Source: Desulfosporosinus sp.
GTDB taxonomy: Bacteria; Bacillota; Desulfitobacteriia; Desulfitobacteriales; Desulfitobacteriaceae
Direction: 5' to 3'
Assembly: GCA_031292095.1 (NCBI GenBank)
Contig: JARLHU010000084.1
Coordinates: 1-64,000 of the forward strand
Length of the DNA stretch: 64,000 nt
Made by a program: the position numbers and the translations under genes. Shown piece after piece: positions 18,930-27,800 of the stretch. The notes beneath the pieces are model-generated. The model saw nothing but the letters and a program-made list of their open reading frames with translations. It was not told where the DNA came from and ran no database searches. How positions within the stretch are numbered: position 1 is the stretch's first letter; each line of letters opens with the position of its first letter.

Positions 18930-19805
18930 ATGTTGTACGAAGGGAAAATTTACCGACCGCCAAGTGAGGCTAAAAGCATCATCTTGCAGATCACTGTGGG
19001 ATGCCAGCACAATGCTTGTACTTTCTGCACCATGTATAAGGATAAATCCTTTCGGATTAAATCTCGCGCAGAAATTGAAGATATTATCGCCACAACCGTG
19101 GCACAGGACTCTGACGCTGAACGGATTTTTCTTGCTGACGGAGATGCTATAGCGGTTGATACTTTATTGCTCATTGAAATTCTTGATCAACTTTACGCAA
19201 AATTGCCTCGACTTAAACGTGTAGGGATTTATGGTGGCCCTAAAGATATTCTCGCCAAGAGCTCAAAAGAATTAGCAGATTTAAAAGCTCATGGCCTAAC
19301 TATGGTTTATTTGGGGGTTGAAAGTGGCAATGAAGAGATTTTAGCCTCCGTTTGTAAAGGCGTCACAGCGGAGCAAATGATCGCCGCTGGGCAAAAAGTT
19401 AAAGCCAGCGGTTTAATTCTCTCCTGTACTATCATTATTGGCCTTGGAGGAAAAGTCCTTTCGCATGAACATGCCCTTGCTACCGCACGAGTCATCAGTT
19501 CCATTGACCCCCACTATTTAGGAGCCTTGACCTTAATGGTGGAACCGCTTGCGCCTTTGACTAAGGCGATTGAACGCGGGACCTTTCAACTTCTCACTCC
19601 TTTCGAAGCTTTAACTGAAATTCGAACCCTGCTTGAACAGCTTCGTGTTACTCACTGTGTTTTTCGAAGTAATCACGCCTCTAATTATTTGCCCCTCCGT
19701 GCAACTCTACCCGATGATCGAGACGAACTGTTGAAATCTCTCGACAATGTCATCGAGAATCATGCCATCGAACAGCTTCGACCTGAAGGTTGGCGAGGGC
19801 TATAA
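18930..19805 (+). CDS. Radical SAM protein with CxxxxCxxC cluster motif
   Basis: 291 residues. The iron-sulfur motif reads CQHNACTFC, that is CX4CX2C rather than the canonical CX3CX2C, a variant I associate with a Firmicute radical SAM family having a GCPHNKCTFC-like motif. A SAM-binding GG-like region (IYGGPKDIL) and GVESGNEEIL follow. Its reaction is unknown. GGAG precedes the ATG. It follows the nitroreductase gene closely and is followed by a strong terminator. Confidence 0.87.
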   Translation: MLYEGKIYRPPSEAKSIILQITVGCQHNACTFCTMYKDKSFRIKSRAEIEDIIATTVAQDSDAERIFLADGDAIAVDTLLLIEILDQLYAKLPRLKRVGIYGGPKDILAKSSKELADLKAHGLTMVYLGVESGNEEILASVCKGVTAEQMIAAGQKVKASGLILSCTIIIGLGGKVLSHEHALATARVISSIDPHYLGALTLMVEPLAPLTKAIERGTFQLLTPFEALTEIRTLLEQLRVTHCVFRSNHASNYLPLRATLPDDRDELLKSLDNVIENHAIEQLRPEGWRGL

Positions 19806-19874
19806 AATTCAGGTTTATGATGAAAGATTCCACAGCTTTAGTATGACTCGACTCCGCAAAGCCAGGTAGTTAGC

Positions 19875-19904
19875 CAGACCGTTTTGTACGGTCTGATTTT
19901 TTTG
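19875..19904 (+). terminator. Terminator of the radical SAM gene
   Basis: CAGACCG / CGGTCTG stem with a seven-base loop followed by ATTTTTTT on the plus strand. Confidence 0.85.
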
Positions 19905-20042
19905 TTATTGCTTGGATTATGTACGCTATCTTGGAAGGAAATGAAGGGAAGATGTTGAATATTTGGTGTGGTAGGAATATGTAGGCGCCGGATGTAGAGT
20001 GGAATCAGCCATTAATATAGTAATATTATTTGGAGGTGTAAA

Positions 20043-20435
20043 ATGCCAATTTGTACGTGGGACATTAAATATTCTGTTGGTATAGATGAAATTGATAAAC
20101 AGCACCAAAAATTGGTACTTCTTTTAAACACATTGTACGATGCAATGAAGGATGAGGATGGCAAAGCTAAGCTTGAACATATATTGAATGAACTTGTAGA
20201 GTATACCGACTATCATTTTAAATTTGAAGAAGAACTTTTTGAGAGATATTCTTACATGGACAAAACGGCCCATATAAAGGAACACAATGATTTAAGAGAA
20301 AAGGTTATTAAATTCAATAACAATATAAAAGCTGGGCAAGGAGTTGTTACACAAGAGATTCTAAAATTCTTAATTGATTGGCTGGTGAGGCATATTCTTA
20401 TTTCTGACAAAGAATATTCACAGCATCTTTCTTAA
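20043..20435 (+). CDS. Bacteriohemerythrin
   Basis: 130-residue di-iron oxygen-binding protein. It opens with the characteristic WDIKYSVGIDEIDKQHQKL. The metal ligands are visible in order: His of DKQHQKL, His and Glu of HFKFEEELF, His of HIKEHNDL, and the final His and Asp of RHILISDKEY. In anaerobes such proteins bind O2 for sensing or detoxification. GGAGG precedes the ATG. It appears to be a single-gene transcript. Confidence 0.93.
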   Translation: MPICTWDIKYSVGIDEIDKQHQKLVLLLNTLYDAMKDEDGKAKLEHILNELVEYTDYHFKFEEELFERYSYMDKTAHIKEHNDLREKVIKFNNNIKAGQGVVTQEILKFLIDWLVRHILISDKEYSQHLS

Positions 20436-20530
20436 AACTTGGGTCTTCTGAAAGGTCAAGGCCAGACTAGATATCGTTTTCAAATCGCTCATGAGAAATG
20501 GTTCAGTTGTGATTAAGGAGGCATTCCATA

Positions 20531-20746
20531 ATGAATAAGAGTCAAATAATTGACTTATATAGTTATAATGATTGGGCAAATAAAAAGTTGCTGATTTCAG
20601 TGAGCCACTTGGAATTGTGGAAACAAATGCTTCACGTGACCAATCATTCAACGTTCCACCGGGGACAGACTGTAACTATGCTCAGGCAACTGAAGAAGAT
20701 ACCACCTTCACTGGACCTGTTTTATTATTATTTAGGGGAAAGGTAA
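20531..20746 (+). pseudogene. DinB family gene with a large internal deletion
   Basis: The 71-residue product joins a DinB-type N-terminus (LYSYNDWANKKLL) directly to a DinB-type C-terminus (HVTNHSTFHRGQTVTMLRQL ... PSLDLFYYYL). A normal DinB protein has about 150-165 residues, so some 90 internal residues, including the first metal-binding histidine region, are missing in frame. A ribosome site (AAGGAGG) is still present. The product is very unlikely to fold as the usual four-helix bundle. Confidence 0.8.
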
Positions 20747-20817
20747 TAGGGGTGGCGTCTACGAAACCTATCAGACCCACTGAAAATAAGCCCCAATTAC
20801 GTATTAATCTATGAGAT

Positions 20818-21015
20818 ATGTTTTTGGAGGGTGGAGTCTATATCGAAAGACTGGATTTTTTAGTAACAGCTATCTGCTTCTCTGTTTTAGGTTATGGGTT
20901 ATGTTACCTTGCTCTTTCCTGTAATTATAAAATTAAAAATACAAAAATAAAGATTGTCTCAAATAATAAAACTCATCCCTCGAGTAAGAAGATTATTCGC
21001 CTAAAAAGTGGCTAA
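20818..21015 (+). CDS. Small single-pass membrane protein, hypothetical
   Basis: Up to 65 residues with one clear hydrophobic segment (FLVTAICFSVLGYGLCYLAL) and a basic C-terminal tail. The stop codon lies inside a perfect 14-bp terminator stem. The start is uncertain: the ATG at 20818 has no ribosome site, while GGAGGGTGGAG lies inside the first codons, so translation may begin later at a rare start codon. No family recognised. Confidence 0.4.
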   Translation: MFLEGGVYIERLDFLVTAICFSVLGYGLCYLALSCNYKIKNTKIKIVSNNKTHPSSKKIIRLKSG

Positions 21016-21036
21016 GGATTATATCCTTAGCCACTT
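21006..21036 (+). terminator. Perfect hairpin overlapping the small membrane gene's stop
   Basis: AAGTGGCTAAGGAT / ATCCTTAGCCACTT, 14 perfect base pairs with a 3-base loop. Only a weak T signal follows. Confidence 0.6.
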
Positions 21037-21113
21037 CCATGCAAAAAAAGTATATACTTTCATATAATAGACAAGAAGGACATATTACTAGTAGGTGTTC
21101 AGAGTAGTAAAAC

Positions 21114-21155
21114 TGTGGATAAGTCTGTGGACAATTAAATTGAAGTTGTGGATAA
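21114..21155 (-). promoter_or_regulatory. Cluster of three DnaA boxes
   Basis: TGTGGATAA at 21114-21122 and 21147-21155 are exact minus-strand copies of the DnaA box TTATCCACA; TGTGGACAA at 21126-21134 differs by one base (TTGTCCACA). All have the same orientation within 42 bp, upstream of the isochorismatase-like gene. No dnaA or dnaN gene is nearby, so this is not the usual origin setting. Confidence 0.65.
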
Positions 21156-21256
21156 GCGGGAACATACCGAGGGGTAGCGGTTTTGGATTACAGAGCTCAG
21201 AGCATAAGAGTAAATGGACGATGGAAGATATCGTAACTTAGAAAGGTATGGTCACA

Positions 21257-21880
21257 ATGAAAACTGCATTTATAATAATTGATATGCAAAAGGACTTTTG
21301 TCAACCAGGGGCTCCCTTTGAAGTAACGGGAGCCATGAATGTCGTTCCATATATTAAACGAACATTGGCTGCCTGTCGTAGCCATAGGATACCAGTTATT
21401 CATGTATTCCGTTATTATCGTGCAGATGGAATCGACGTGGAACTGACAAGATATGATGCTTTCATGAAAGCGGGTGGAGCTTGTATTCAGGGAACAAAAG
21501 GCGCTGAAATTCTTGATGAGCTAAAACCAATTGAAGGAGAATATTTAATCATTAAACAACGTTGGAGTGCCTTTTTCCAAACCGAGTTAGATTGTTTACT
21601 TAAGCGTTTAGGTGTCGAGCAAATTATTGTGACCGGGGTTCAAACTCCTAACTGCATCCGAGGTACGGTTTGGGATGCAAATTCCTTAGATTATGAAGTG
21701 ATTGTCCTAACAGATGGAACTGGTGCTAAAACAACTGAAATTCACATTGCTAATTTAATTGATATGGAAAGCATTGGCATTAAGCTTATGACCACTGACG
21801 ATTTGATTAAATCATTGCCAACTATACCTAAAGATAACATTAGACAAAGAATACAGCGTGAAATACAGAGAAAGCATTGA
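21257..21880 (+). CDS. Isochorismatase-family cysteine hydrolase
   Basis: 207 residues. The catalytic aspartate is in AFIIIDMQKDF, the lysine in LIIKQRWSAF and the cysteine in VTGVQTPNCIRGT, the full triad of this family. Family members hydrolyse amides or vinyl ethers (nicotinamide, N-carbamoylsarcosine, isochorismate and others). The second in-frame ATG at 21257 is preferred because the first lies only one base after AAAGGT. It is downstream of three DnaA boxes. Substrate unknown. Confidence 0.88.
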   Translation: MKTAFIIIDMQKDFCQPGAPFEVTGAMNVVPYIKRTLAACRSHRIPVIHVFRYYRADGIDVELTRYDAFMKAGGACIQGTKGAEILDELKPIEGEYLIIKQRWSAFFQTELDCLLKRLGVEQIIVTGVQTPNCIRGTVWDANSLDYEVIVLTDGTGAKTTEIHIANLIDMESIGIKLMTTDDLIKSLPTIPKDNIRQRIQREIQRKH

Positions 21881-21919
21881 CTAAGATATTTTCTGATCAA
21901 AAATGGGATGGAAGTGAAA

Positions 21920-21954
21920 CAAGACACCGATTGATATTACCAAACGGTGTCTTG
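21920..21954. terminator. Bidirectional terminator between convergent genes
   Basis: CAAGACACCG / CGGTGTCTTG, ten perfect pairs, with TTTTG following on the plus strand. It lies between the hydrolase gene and the convergent terD-like gene. Confidence 0.75.
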
Positions 21955-21994
21955 TTTTGCATTAACAATGGCAAAATTATCGTAAAATGTTGTA

Positions 21995-22579
21995 TTATTC
22001 GGCGTCCAAACCGAAGTTTGCACAAAGCGCTTTCAACCCGCCAGAGAAACCATTACCAATAGCGTTGAATTTCCATTCTCCTTGATTTCGATACAGCTCA
22101 CAAACTACCAGAGCTGTTTCTACGGAGAAATCTTCGCCTAAATCATAACGCATGACCTCTTGGCTATTCTCTTCATTGACCACGTGAACATAGGCGTTCG
22201 AGACTTGCCCAAAATTCTGTGCTCGGGCAATCGCGTCGTGAATTGTAACGGTAATTGCTATTTTATCAACGTTGGCTGGTACGATTGAGAGGTTGATTTT
22301 TATTTGTTCATCGTCTCCGTCGCCTTCTCCTGTCAAATTATCCCCTGTGTGTTTCACAGAACCTTCCCCCGCTACAAGATTGTTATAAAAAATGAAATCT
22401 TCAAGTCCACGGGCTTTGCCGTTTTTATCAAGTAAGAAGGCTGAAGCGTCTAGGTCAAAGTCAAATCCTCCCGAATACTTGTTGGTATCCCAACCCAATC
22501 CGACAATGATTTTAGATAAACCAGGGTTTCCTTTGGTTAAATCAATTTTTTGGCCTTTTTGAAGACTGATAGTTGTCAT
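21995..22579 (-). CDS. TerD family (tellurium resistance/stress) protein
   Basis: 194 residues, the usual TerD length. The calcium-binding beta-sandwich motifs are visible: [20 protein letters not shown] and [11 protein letters not shown]. It starts [20 protein letters not shown] as many TerD proteins do. AAAGGGATGTG precedes the ATG. Only one ter gene is present, without terB/C/E/Z, so resistance to tellurite is not implied; a general stress or phage-defence link is only known from other systems. Confidence 0.92.
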   Translation of the reverse strand: MTTISLQKGQKIDLTKGNPGLSKIIVGLGWDTNKYSGGFDFDLDASAFLLDKNGKARGLEDFIFYNNLVAGEGSVKHTGDNLTGEGDGDDEQIKINLSIVPANVDKIAITVTIHDAIARAQNFGQVSNAYVHVVNEENSQEVMRYDLGEDFSVETALVVCELYRNQGEWKFNAIGNGFSGGLKALCANFGLDAE

Positions 22580-22943
22580 AATTAATACACATCCCTTTTA
22601 GTTAATATTCAAAACTAAGTCCACCGAGTAAAGTATCTTGTCCATCTTGTTAGCTTTACAAAGTGTATCATAAATTCTATACAATATACAAAGAACGAAA
22701 GTCACATGGATTAGATAATGTTAAGAAGTGATCTTTCAAGTATACAGAATTCATAAGAGAGAAGTGTTGAAGGACAATTCGTTACCGTGATACAATTCTA
22801 AGTATAAAAGGTGCACTACCGATAACCCAATGGTTAGGAAAAAAACAAAGATAAAGCAATGGCGCTTTGAGAATACTCGAAAGAGTAACTCAAGGCGCTA
22901 TTTTATTTTTTGGTAAAGTTACATCGTTAAAGGGGGGGTAAAT
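22580..22943. other. Divergent intergenic region between terD-like and P-II genes
   Basis: No gene is seen in 364 bp. It should carry both promoters. The only strong structure is the hairpin at 22860-22912, which lies in the leader of the P-II gene. Confidence 0.5.
22860..22912 (+). terminator. Hairpin with T-run in the P-II gene leader
   Basis: GCGCTTTGAG / CTCAAGGCGC (one G-T pair) with an inner ACTC / GAGT stem, followed by TATTTTATTTTTTGG, only 32 bp before the GTG start. A terminator or attenuator. Confidence 0.6.
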
Positions 22944-23285
22944 GTGAAGAAGATCGAGGCAATCATTCGACCAGCAAGGCTAGATAGGGTGAACGATGCA
23001 TTAGGCAGTCGCGGGTTCATCGGTTTAACAATGACTCAGGTGGTTGGATGCGGAAAACAGAAGCGGCATACTCGGATTTATCGTGATGTAGTGTATACAG
23101 CACAATTTATTTCTAAGGTAAAGATCGAAATCCTAGTTATGGATAACTTAGCTGAAGAGGTCATCCAAGTTATTATGAAAGAAGGACGAATAGGGGAAAG
23201 TGGTGACGGAAAAATCTTTGTGTCAGACATAAAAAATGCCTACAGGATAAGAACGGGAGCTAAGGGAGTACAAGCATTCCAATAA
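22944..23285 (+). CDS. P-II family nitrogen regulatory protein
   Basis: 113-residue GlnB/GlnK-like signal protein. The N-terminus KKIEAIIRPARLDRVNDAL and T-loop region GCGKQKRHTRIYRDVVY are typical; the tyrosine equivalent to the uridylylated Tyr51 is kept (last residue of that segment), and the C-terminal GRIGESGDGKIFV is canonical. It normally reports 2-oxoglutarate and ATP/ADP status. No amtB, glnA or nif gene is adjacent, so its partner is not visible. GTG start after AAAGGGGGGG. Confidence 0.9.
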   Translation: MKKIEAIIRPARLDRVNDALGSRGFIGLTMTQVVGCGKQKRHTRIYRDVVYTAQFISKVKIEILVMDNLAEEVIQVIMKEGRIGESGDGKIFVSDIKNAYRIRTGAKGVQAFQ

Positions 23286-23435
23286 GTTACAATTGCAAGG
23301 ACCCGCTAGTGAAATTTTATGAGGATGAATAATGAACAAGAAGGATACTTAAAATATCATAGAATGCCTATGATATATTTTTTTATAAAAGAGAAAATTA
23401 GGATACAATAAGACATAAGAAGAAAAGGAGATATG

Positions 23436-24908
23436 ATGACAAAGGGAAAAGTAATCATAGAAACAGGATGGAACTTAGACAACAGTTATGCTCGTCTGCC
23501 AAAATCATTGTTTACCAGCCTCAACCCAAGCGCTGTACCTTCGCCGAAGTTGATCATTCTCAATTACCCGTTGGCAACATCCCTGGGCTTGAACATCCAG
23601 GCGCTACAAAGCAAAGAGGGCGTTGCAGTGCTTGCTGGCAACCGGATCCCTGAAGGAGCCTTGCCTCTTGCTCAAGCTTACGCGGGGCATCAATTCGGGC
23701 ATTTTGCCTTGTTAGGGGACGGCCGGGCTCTGCTACTTGGCGAGCAGATCACTCCCCTAGGTAAGCGGGTAGATATTCAGCTCAAGGGTTCAGGTCAAAC
23801 GCCATACTCCCGCGGGGGCGACGGTCGAGCGGCACTTGGACCGATGCTGCGCGAATACATCATCAGCGAAGCTATGCATGCGCTTGGTATTGCTACGACT
23901 CGCAGCCTAGCAGTGGTGACAACCGGTGAGACAGTCATCCGCGAAACCGAGCTGCCTGGTGCCATTCTGACCCGCGTGGCTGCCAGTCATCTGCGCGTCG
24001 GAACCTTTCAATACGTTTCAGAATGGGGCACTGTTGAGGATCTCCGGATCCTGGCTGATTATACATTGCAACGACATTTTCCAAACGTTGACACTGCTCA
24101 GAATCGCTATCTTTTGCTACTTCAGGAAGTGATCAAACTTCAGGCTTTGCTGGTTGCCAAATGGCAACTGGTTGGCTTTATTCATGGAGTGATGAATACT
24201 GACAACGTGGCCCTTAGCGGAGAAACCATTGATTATGGTCCTTGCGCTTTCATGGATGCCTATGACCCGGCAACGGTATTCAGTTCCATTGACGTTCAAG
24301 GTCGCTATGCCTATGGTAACCAGCCACATATTGCTGGGTGGAATCTCGCGCGATTTGCGGAAACTCTGTTGCCGTTGCTACATGTCAATCAGGAGGAGGC
24401 TATTAAACTGGCCCAAGATGCGATTTCAGATTTTACTGAGTTGTATCACGGTAATTGGCTCGCGGGTATGAGAGCAAAACTGGGAATTTATAATGAAGAG
24501 ATGCAGGATGAATCCCTAATTGAAAGCCTGCTCAGTATGATGCAGAAGTATCGTGCGGACTATACCAATACCTTCCGGGCATTAACTTTTGATACGCTGG
24601 AGGATACAGTCCTGTTTGGCAGCACAGAATTTGCTCAATGGCACAAGCTGTGGCAGGCGAGACTAGGTCGGCAGCAAGAATCGAAAGTTTCCTCACATCA
24701 GTTGATGCGAAACTGCAATCCTGGGCTTATCCCTCGCAACCATCAGGTAGAAGCTGCTCTAGAAGCTGCAGTGAAAGGAGACTACGGTGTCATGGAGCGG
24801 CTTCTTGAGGTTCTTGCAAGCCCCTACGCGCACTCTCCCGAACAAGCTGATTACTCCACACTGCCGGCGCCATCAACCTGTTCTTACCGAACCTTTTGCG
24901 GTACCTGA
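23436..24908 (+). CDS. selO: Protein adenylyltransferase SelO (YdiU/UPF0061)
   Basis: 490 residues, a complete SelO pseudokinase that transfers AMP to Ser/Thr/Tyr of proteins. Family landmarks are [36 protein letters not shown] and [20 protein letters not shown], where the asparagine and aspartate of the metal-binding site lie. The C-terminus SYRTFCGT matches the usual family end, so the gene is not truncated. In bacteria the third last position holds Cys rather than selenocysteine, as here. Two adjacent ATGs occur; the second has better spacing to AAAAGGAG. Confidence 0.93.
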   Translation: MTKGKVIIETGWNLDNSYARLPKSLFTSLNPSAVPSPKLIILNYPLATSLGLNIQALQSKEGVAVLAGNRIPEGALPLAQAYAGHQFGHFALLGDGRALLLGEQITPLGKRVDIQLKGSGQTPYSRGGDGRAALGPMLREYIISEAMHALGIATTRSLAVVTTGETVIRETELPGAILTRVAASHLRVGTFQYVSEWGTVEDLRILADYTLQRHFPNVDTAQNRYLLLLQEVIKLQALLVAKWQLVGFIHGVMNTDNVALSGETIDYGPCAFMDAYDPATVFSSIDVQGRYAYGNQPHIAGWNLARFAETLLPLLHVNQEEAIKLAQDAISDFTELYHGNWLAGMRAKLGIYNEEMQDESLIESLLSMMQKYRADYTNTFRALTFDTLEDTVLFGSTEFAQWHKLWQARLGRQQESKVSSHQLMRNCNPGLIPRNHQVEAALEAAVKGDYGVMERLLEVLASPYAHSPEQADYSTLPAPSTCSYRTFCGT

Positions 24909-24998
24909 TTATAAAAGCATTAATATAGAACAAGATGGGATATACGAAAACTATTTAACTCTATTTTTATTGGAGTTGTTGTCGTTGCCCTAGATGTA

Positions 24999-25026
24999 AA
25001 AGGAGAGCATTAAGCTCTCCTTATTT
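24999..25026 (+). terminator. Terminator after selO
   Basis: AAGGAGAGC / GCTCTCCTT perfect stem with a five-base loop, followed by ATTTC. Located 91 bp after the stop. Confidence 0.6.
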
Positions 25027-25126
25027 CGGTTATTCGCAAGAAATTATAAGGGTTTTTTGAAGACAACTGCTATAGCACTGAGCTTGTTTGTCTTTGACCA
25101 TTTTGTCTTGATTGGCGAATCTTATA

Positions 25127-25252
25127 CTAATACCATCCTCCGTAGGGATACTGTGGATAGGGATAGGGATACGATGGGTAATAACGAGGCCTCGCTATTG
25201 AAGCTCCTAACCCAAAACCAAGAGCAAGGGGGAGAAATCCGAAACCAAACAA
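25127..25252 (-). CDS. Tiny Gly/Phe- and Tyr/Pro-rich protein, 41 aa
   Basis: Too short for ordinary gene calling. From TTG at 25252, nine bases after AAGGAG, it reads through a glycine-rich hydrophobic segment (FGFGFLPLALGFGLG) and ends in a tail of repeated Tyr-Pro (RYYPSYPYPYPQYPYGG). Such hydrophobic plus Tyr/Pro-rich micro-proteins are frequent in spore-formers. It lies directly downstream, on the same strand, of two YjcZ-like proteins. Function unknown; a spore coat or cell-surface structural role is inference. Confidence 0.55.
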   Translation of the reverse strand: MFGFGFLPLALGFGLGASIARPRYYPSYPYPYPQYPYGGWY

Positions 25253-25297
25253 AAGATCAACTCCTTCTACCCTTCGTATATAATGAAGAATCTATTT

Positions 25298-25468
25298 TTA
25301 GAAAATAACGCCTAAAGCGATAAGGATCAAAATTGCAACAGCGATAATTCCTACACCGACCCCAGCACCAACGCCGCCGTAAGGTGCTACTGGGGCGACA
25401 GGGGGAGGACAACATATTGGGGGAGGACAACATGCTCCACCCATTCCACCATAACCCATTCCATACAT
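25298..25468 (-). CDS. YjcZ-like tiny hydrophobic protein, 56 aa
   Basis: The ATG at 25468 follows AGAAAGGTGG at good spacing. The first half is rich in Gly, Cys and Pro (GGACCPPPICCPPPVAPVAP) and the second half is a single transmembrane helix (GIIAVAILILIALGVIF) reminiscent of the YjcZ family of sporulation micro-proteins. It has a close paralogue at 51728-51916 with an identical C-terminus, and each is preceded by a shorter glycine-rich partner. Function unknown. Confidence 0.7.
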   Translation of the reverse strand: MYGMGYGGMGGACCPPPICCPPPVAPVAPYGGVGAGVGVGIIAVAILILIALGVIF

Positions 25469-25490
25469 AAGAAGTTCCACCTTTCTAAAT

Positions 25491-25616
25491 TTAAAATACG
25501 ATTCCCATTGCGATAAGCAGAAGAATAATTACGACAACTGCAGCGATCCCAGCTCCAAAGCCACGTCTTGGCCCACAAGCAATTCCATCGACTCCATCAA
25601 CTCCACCGAATGCCAT
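25491..25616 (-). CDS. YjcZ-like tiny glycine-rich membrane protein, 41 aa
   Basis: Begins MAFGGVDGVDGIACGPRRG and ends in a transmembrane helix (AAVVVIILLLIAMGIVF). AAAGGAGG stands before the ATG at 25616. Its paralogue is at 51939-52055, in the same arrangement with the 56-62 residue partner 22 bp downstream, so the pair was duplicated as a unit. Function unknown; the helix plus Gly-rich start is typical of sporulation micro-proteins. Confidence 0.7.
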   Translation of the reverse strand: MAFGGVDGVDGIACGPRRGFGAGIAAVVVIILLLIAMGIVF

Positions 25617-25755
25617 TTGCATTTCCTCCTTTGTTAAGAGATAGTACATAATATGCACAAGCTGGGATATATGGAACTATAAGGTAATTAATTAACTTCT
25701 GAGAGATCGTTTGATAATATGACATTAAACACTAAAGGCGATAAAAATAAATAGT

Positions 25756-25819
25756 GGTGAGTAGAAGGATTCTTACTTATAGCGTCGAACAGATGTATGA
25801 GAGTAAGTGGTTACTCACC
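25756..25819 (+). other. Nested hairpin in the leader of the chemoreceptor gene
   Basis: Outer arms GGTGAGTA / TACTCACC (perfect) enclose inner arms CTTACT / AGTAAG. It lies 72 bp upstream of the TTG start of the chemoreceptor gene. It does not match any riboswitch consensus I know, and no T-run follows directly. Confidence 0.45.
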
Positions 25820-25890
25820 TAGAAAATTAAAATATGATAGTCAATTATTTAAATTTAGATCATTATTATTATTTTTAAGGAGGAATACAT

Positions 25891-27609
25891 TTGAATTGGT
25901 TGAGAAATAAGAAAATGGCAAGTAAAATGGGGCTATTAATTGGTTTTATGGCTATTCTTATGGCCGTATCTGGCTTTGTTGGTTATGTATATTTTAATCG
26001 AGCAGGTCGCTTCATTGATCAATTCTATTCAGATAACTTAATATCAATTCAAATTATAAATCAAGCACGTTCTGACAGTAATGCCCTAAAATCTGCTGCA
26101 TTAACTCTCACTTCCTACACGATGGACAATGCAACAGAAAAAGCACAACTAGCTCAAATCGATACACGCGAAAACTCTATAGATAAATTTATTTCAGATT
26201 TTGAACCCATGGCTACAACGACATATGAATCTGAGAGAATTATTAAAATTAAAGAAGAATTTCAATCTATTAAAGATATTACTAAAAAAGCGATAGACTA
26301 TGCACAAGCTGGTAAAAAAGCTGAGGCTCAGGACTATTACTCGAAAAATGTATTTTCTAAGCAGGACGACTTTCAAACTTTATTAAGGGAACTTGGGACT
26401 TATAACGTCACTGAATCCAAAAACCAAGTGGATGTTGAAAACAACACAATTGCTATTGTTAAAATACTTTTGTTACTATTACCAATCATTGTGATTATAG
26501 TAGCTGTCCTCTTCGGAATTGTAATTTCGAGAATGATCACGGTGCCCATAAATAAAGTCGTTGCCAATATTAAAGAAATTGCCAAGGGTAACCTGACGAT
26601 TGAGGACTTAAAACTTGACTCTAAAGATGAAATTGGGGTTTTAGCTCAAGGCTTGAATATTATGTCTTCTAATGTAAGGGCCTTGATTAGCCAAGTAGCA
26701 ACATCCGCAGAGCTGTTGGCATCGGCTTCAGAAGAGCTAACCGCAAGCGCCGAACAACAGGCTCAGGCAACGAATCAGGTCGCTTTAGCCATTCAACAGG
26801 TGGCAACTGGGACCGAAAAGCAATCAAACGCCATTGACGAAACTTCTTCAGCAATTGAGCAAATGTCTGCTGCCATACAGGAGGTGGCTGCAAGTAGTAA
26901 CGAAGTGGCGGAACAAGCCAACAATACGTCGCTAGCTGCGAACAAGGGACAAAAAGTGGTTGGCAAGGCTGTTGATCAGATGGAGAAAATTGGACATTCA
27001 ACGGCAGAGGTTCAAGAAGCCGTTATGCAATTGGAACAAGGATCAAAGAAAATCGGAGAAATTACGAATGTTATCTCGGGTATTGCTGCTCAGACCAATT
27101 TGCTCGCCCTTAATGCCGCAATTGAGGCAGCCCGGGCTGGAGAGCAAGGACGAGGTTTTGCCGTTGTGGCCGAGGAAGTGCGCAAACTGGCAGAACAGTC
27201 AAAGGTAGCTGCAGAACAAATTACTTCATTAATTAATAATAACCAGATTAACATTAACAATGCGGTCAAGGCTATGCAGGCTGGAACAGCGGATGTTAAA
27301 GACGGCATTGAAGGTGTAACTTCTGCCGGAGAGACATTTCTACATATCGCGGGTTCGATAAATCAGGTAGTCACTCAGATTCAGGAAGTATCGGTAACTG
27401 TCGAAGAAATGGCTAGCAGCAGTCAGCTAATTTTGTCATCGATTAGTCAGATTGAAGGAATCAGTAAGGATAATATGGTTCAGAGCCAATCTGTTTCGGC
27501 AGCTACGGAAGAACAGACAGCTTCTAGCGATCAGATTGCGTCGGCCAGCCAAAGCTTGGCTGGGATGGCCCAAGATTTGCAAATCGTGATCAGTAAGTTC
27601 CGTGTATAA
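25891..27609 (+). CDS. Methyl-accepting chemotaxis protein
   Basis: 572-residue membrane chemoreceptor. TM1 is at about residues 13-33, followed by a four-helix-bundle periplasmic/extracellular sensor, TM2 near 190-212 ([20 protein letters not shown]), a HAMP domain and the long cytoplasmic coiled coil. The conserved hairpin tip reads [20 protein letters not shown] with [21 protein letters not shown] start with AAGGAGG upstream. No CheA/CheW genes are near. It precedes a hybrid kinase, but a terminator hairpin lies between. Ligand unknown. Confidence 0.94.
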   Translation: MNWLRNKKMASKMGLLIGFMAILMAVSGFVGYVYFNRAGRFIDQFYSDNLISIQIINQARSDSNALKSAALTLTSYTMDNATEKAQLAQIDTRENSIDKFISDFEPMATTTYESERIIKIKEEFQSIKDITKKAIDYAQAGKKAEAQDYYSKNVFSKQDDFQTLLRELGTYNVTESKNQVDVENNTIAIVKILLLLLPIIVIIVAVLFGIVISRMITVPINKVVANIKEIAKGNLTIEDLKLDSKDEIGVLAQGLNIMSSNVRALISQVATSAELLASASEELTASAEQQAQATNQVALAIQQVATGTEKQSNAIDETSSAIEQMSAAIQEVAASSNEVAEQANNTSLAANKGQKVVGKAVDQMEKIGHSTAEVQEAVMQLEQGSKKIGEITNVISGIAAQTNLLALNAAIEAARAGEQGRGFAVVAEEVRKLAEQSKVAAEQITSLINNNQININNAVKAMQAGTADVKDGIEGVTSAGETFLHIAGSINQVVTQIQEVSVTVEEMASSSQLILSSISQIEGISKDNMVQSQSVSAATEEQTASSDQIASASQSLAGMAQDLQIVISKFRV

Positions 27610-27667
27610 AGAAGGAAGGAAGGTATAGGCTGATTGCCCTATGTTTTTAATGTCGAAAGAATTTGCC

Positions 27668-27690
27668 AACGATGCAGTTGGTGCATCGTT
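27668..27690 (+). terminator. Terminator hairpin after the chemoreceptor gene
   Basis: AACGATGCA / TGCATCGTT perfect 9-bp stem with a 5-base loop, 58 bp after the stop; the following T-run is weak (CCTTC). Confidence 0.5.
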
Positions 27691-27800
27691 CCTTCAAGCA
27701 TCACGGGTTAAGAATGAAATGATTAGTCAGAGTTAAGAAATTATTATTGCTCAGATGTGAACATTAAAGTGTGTTCGTCGCTAGGTCTGGAGGATTGAAT

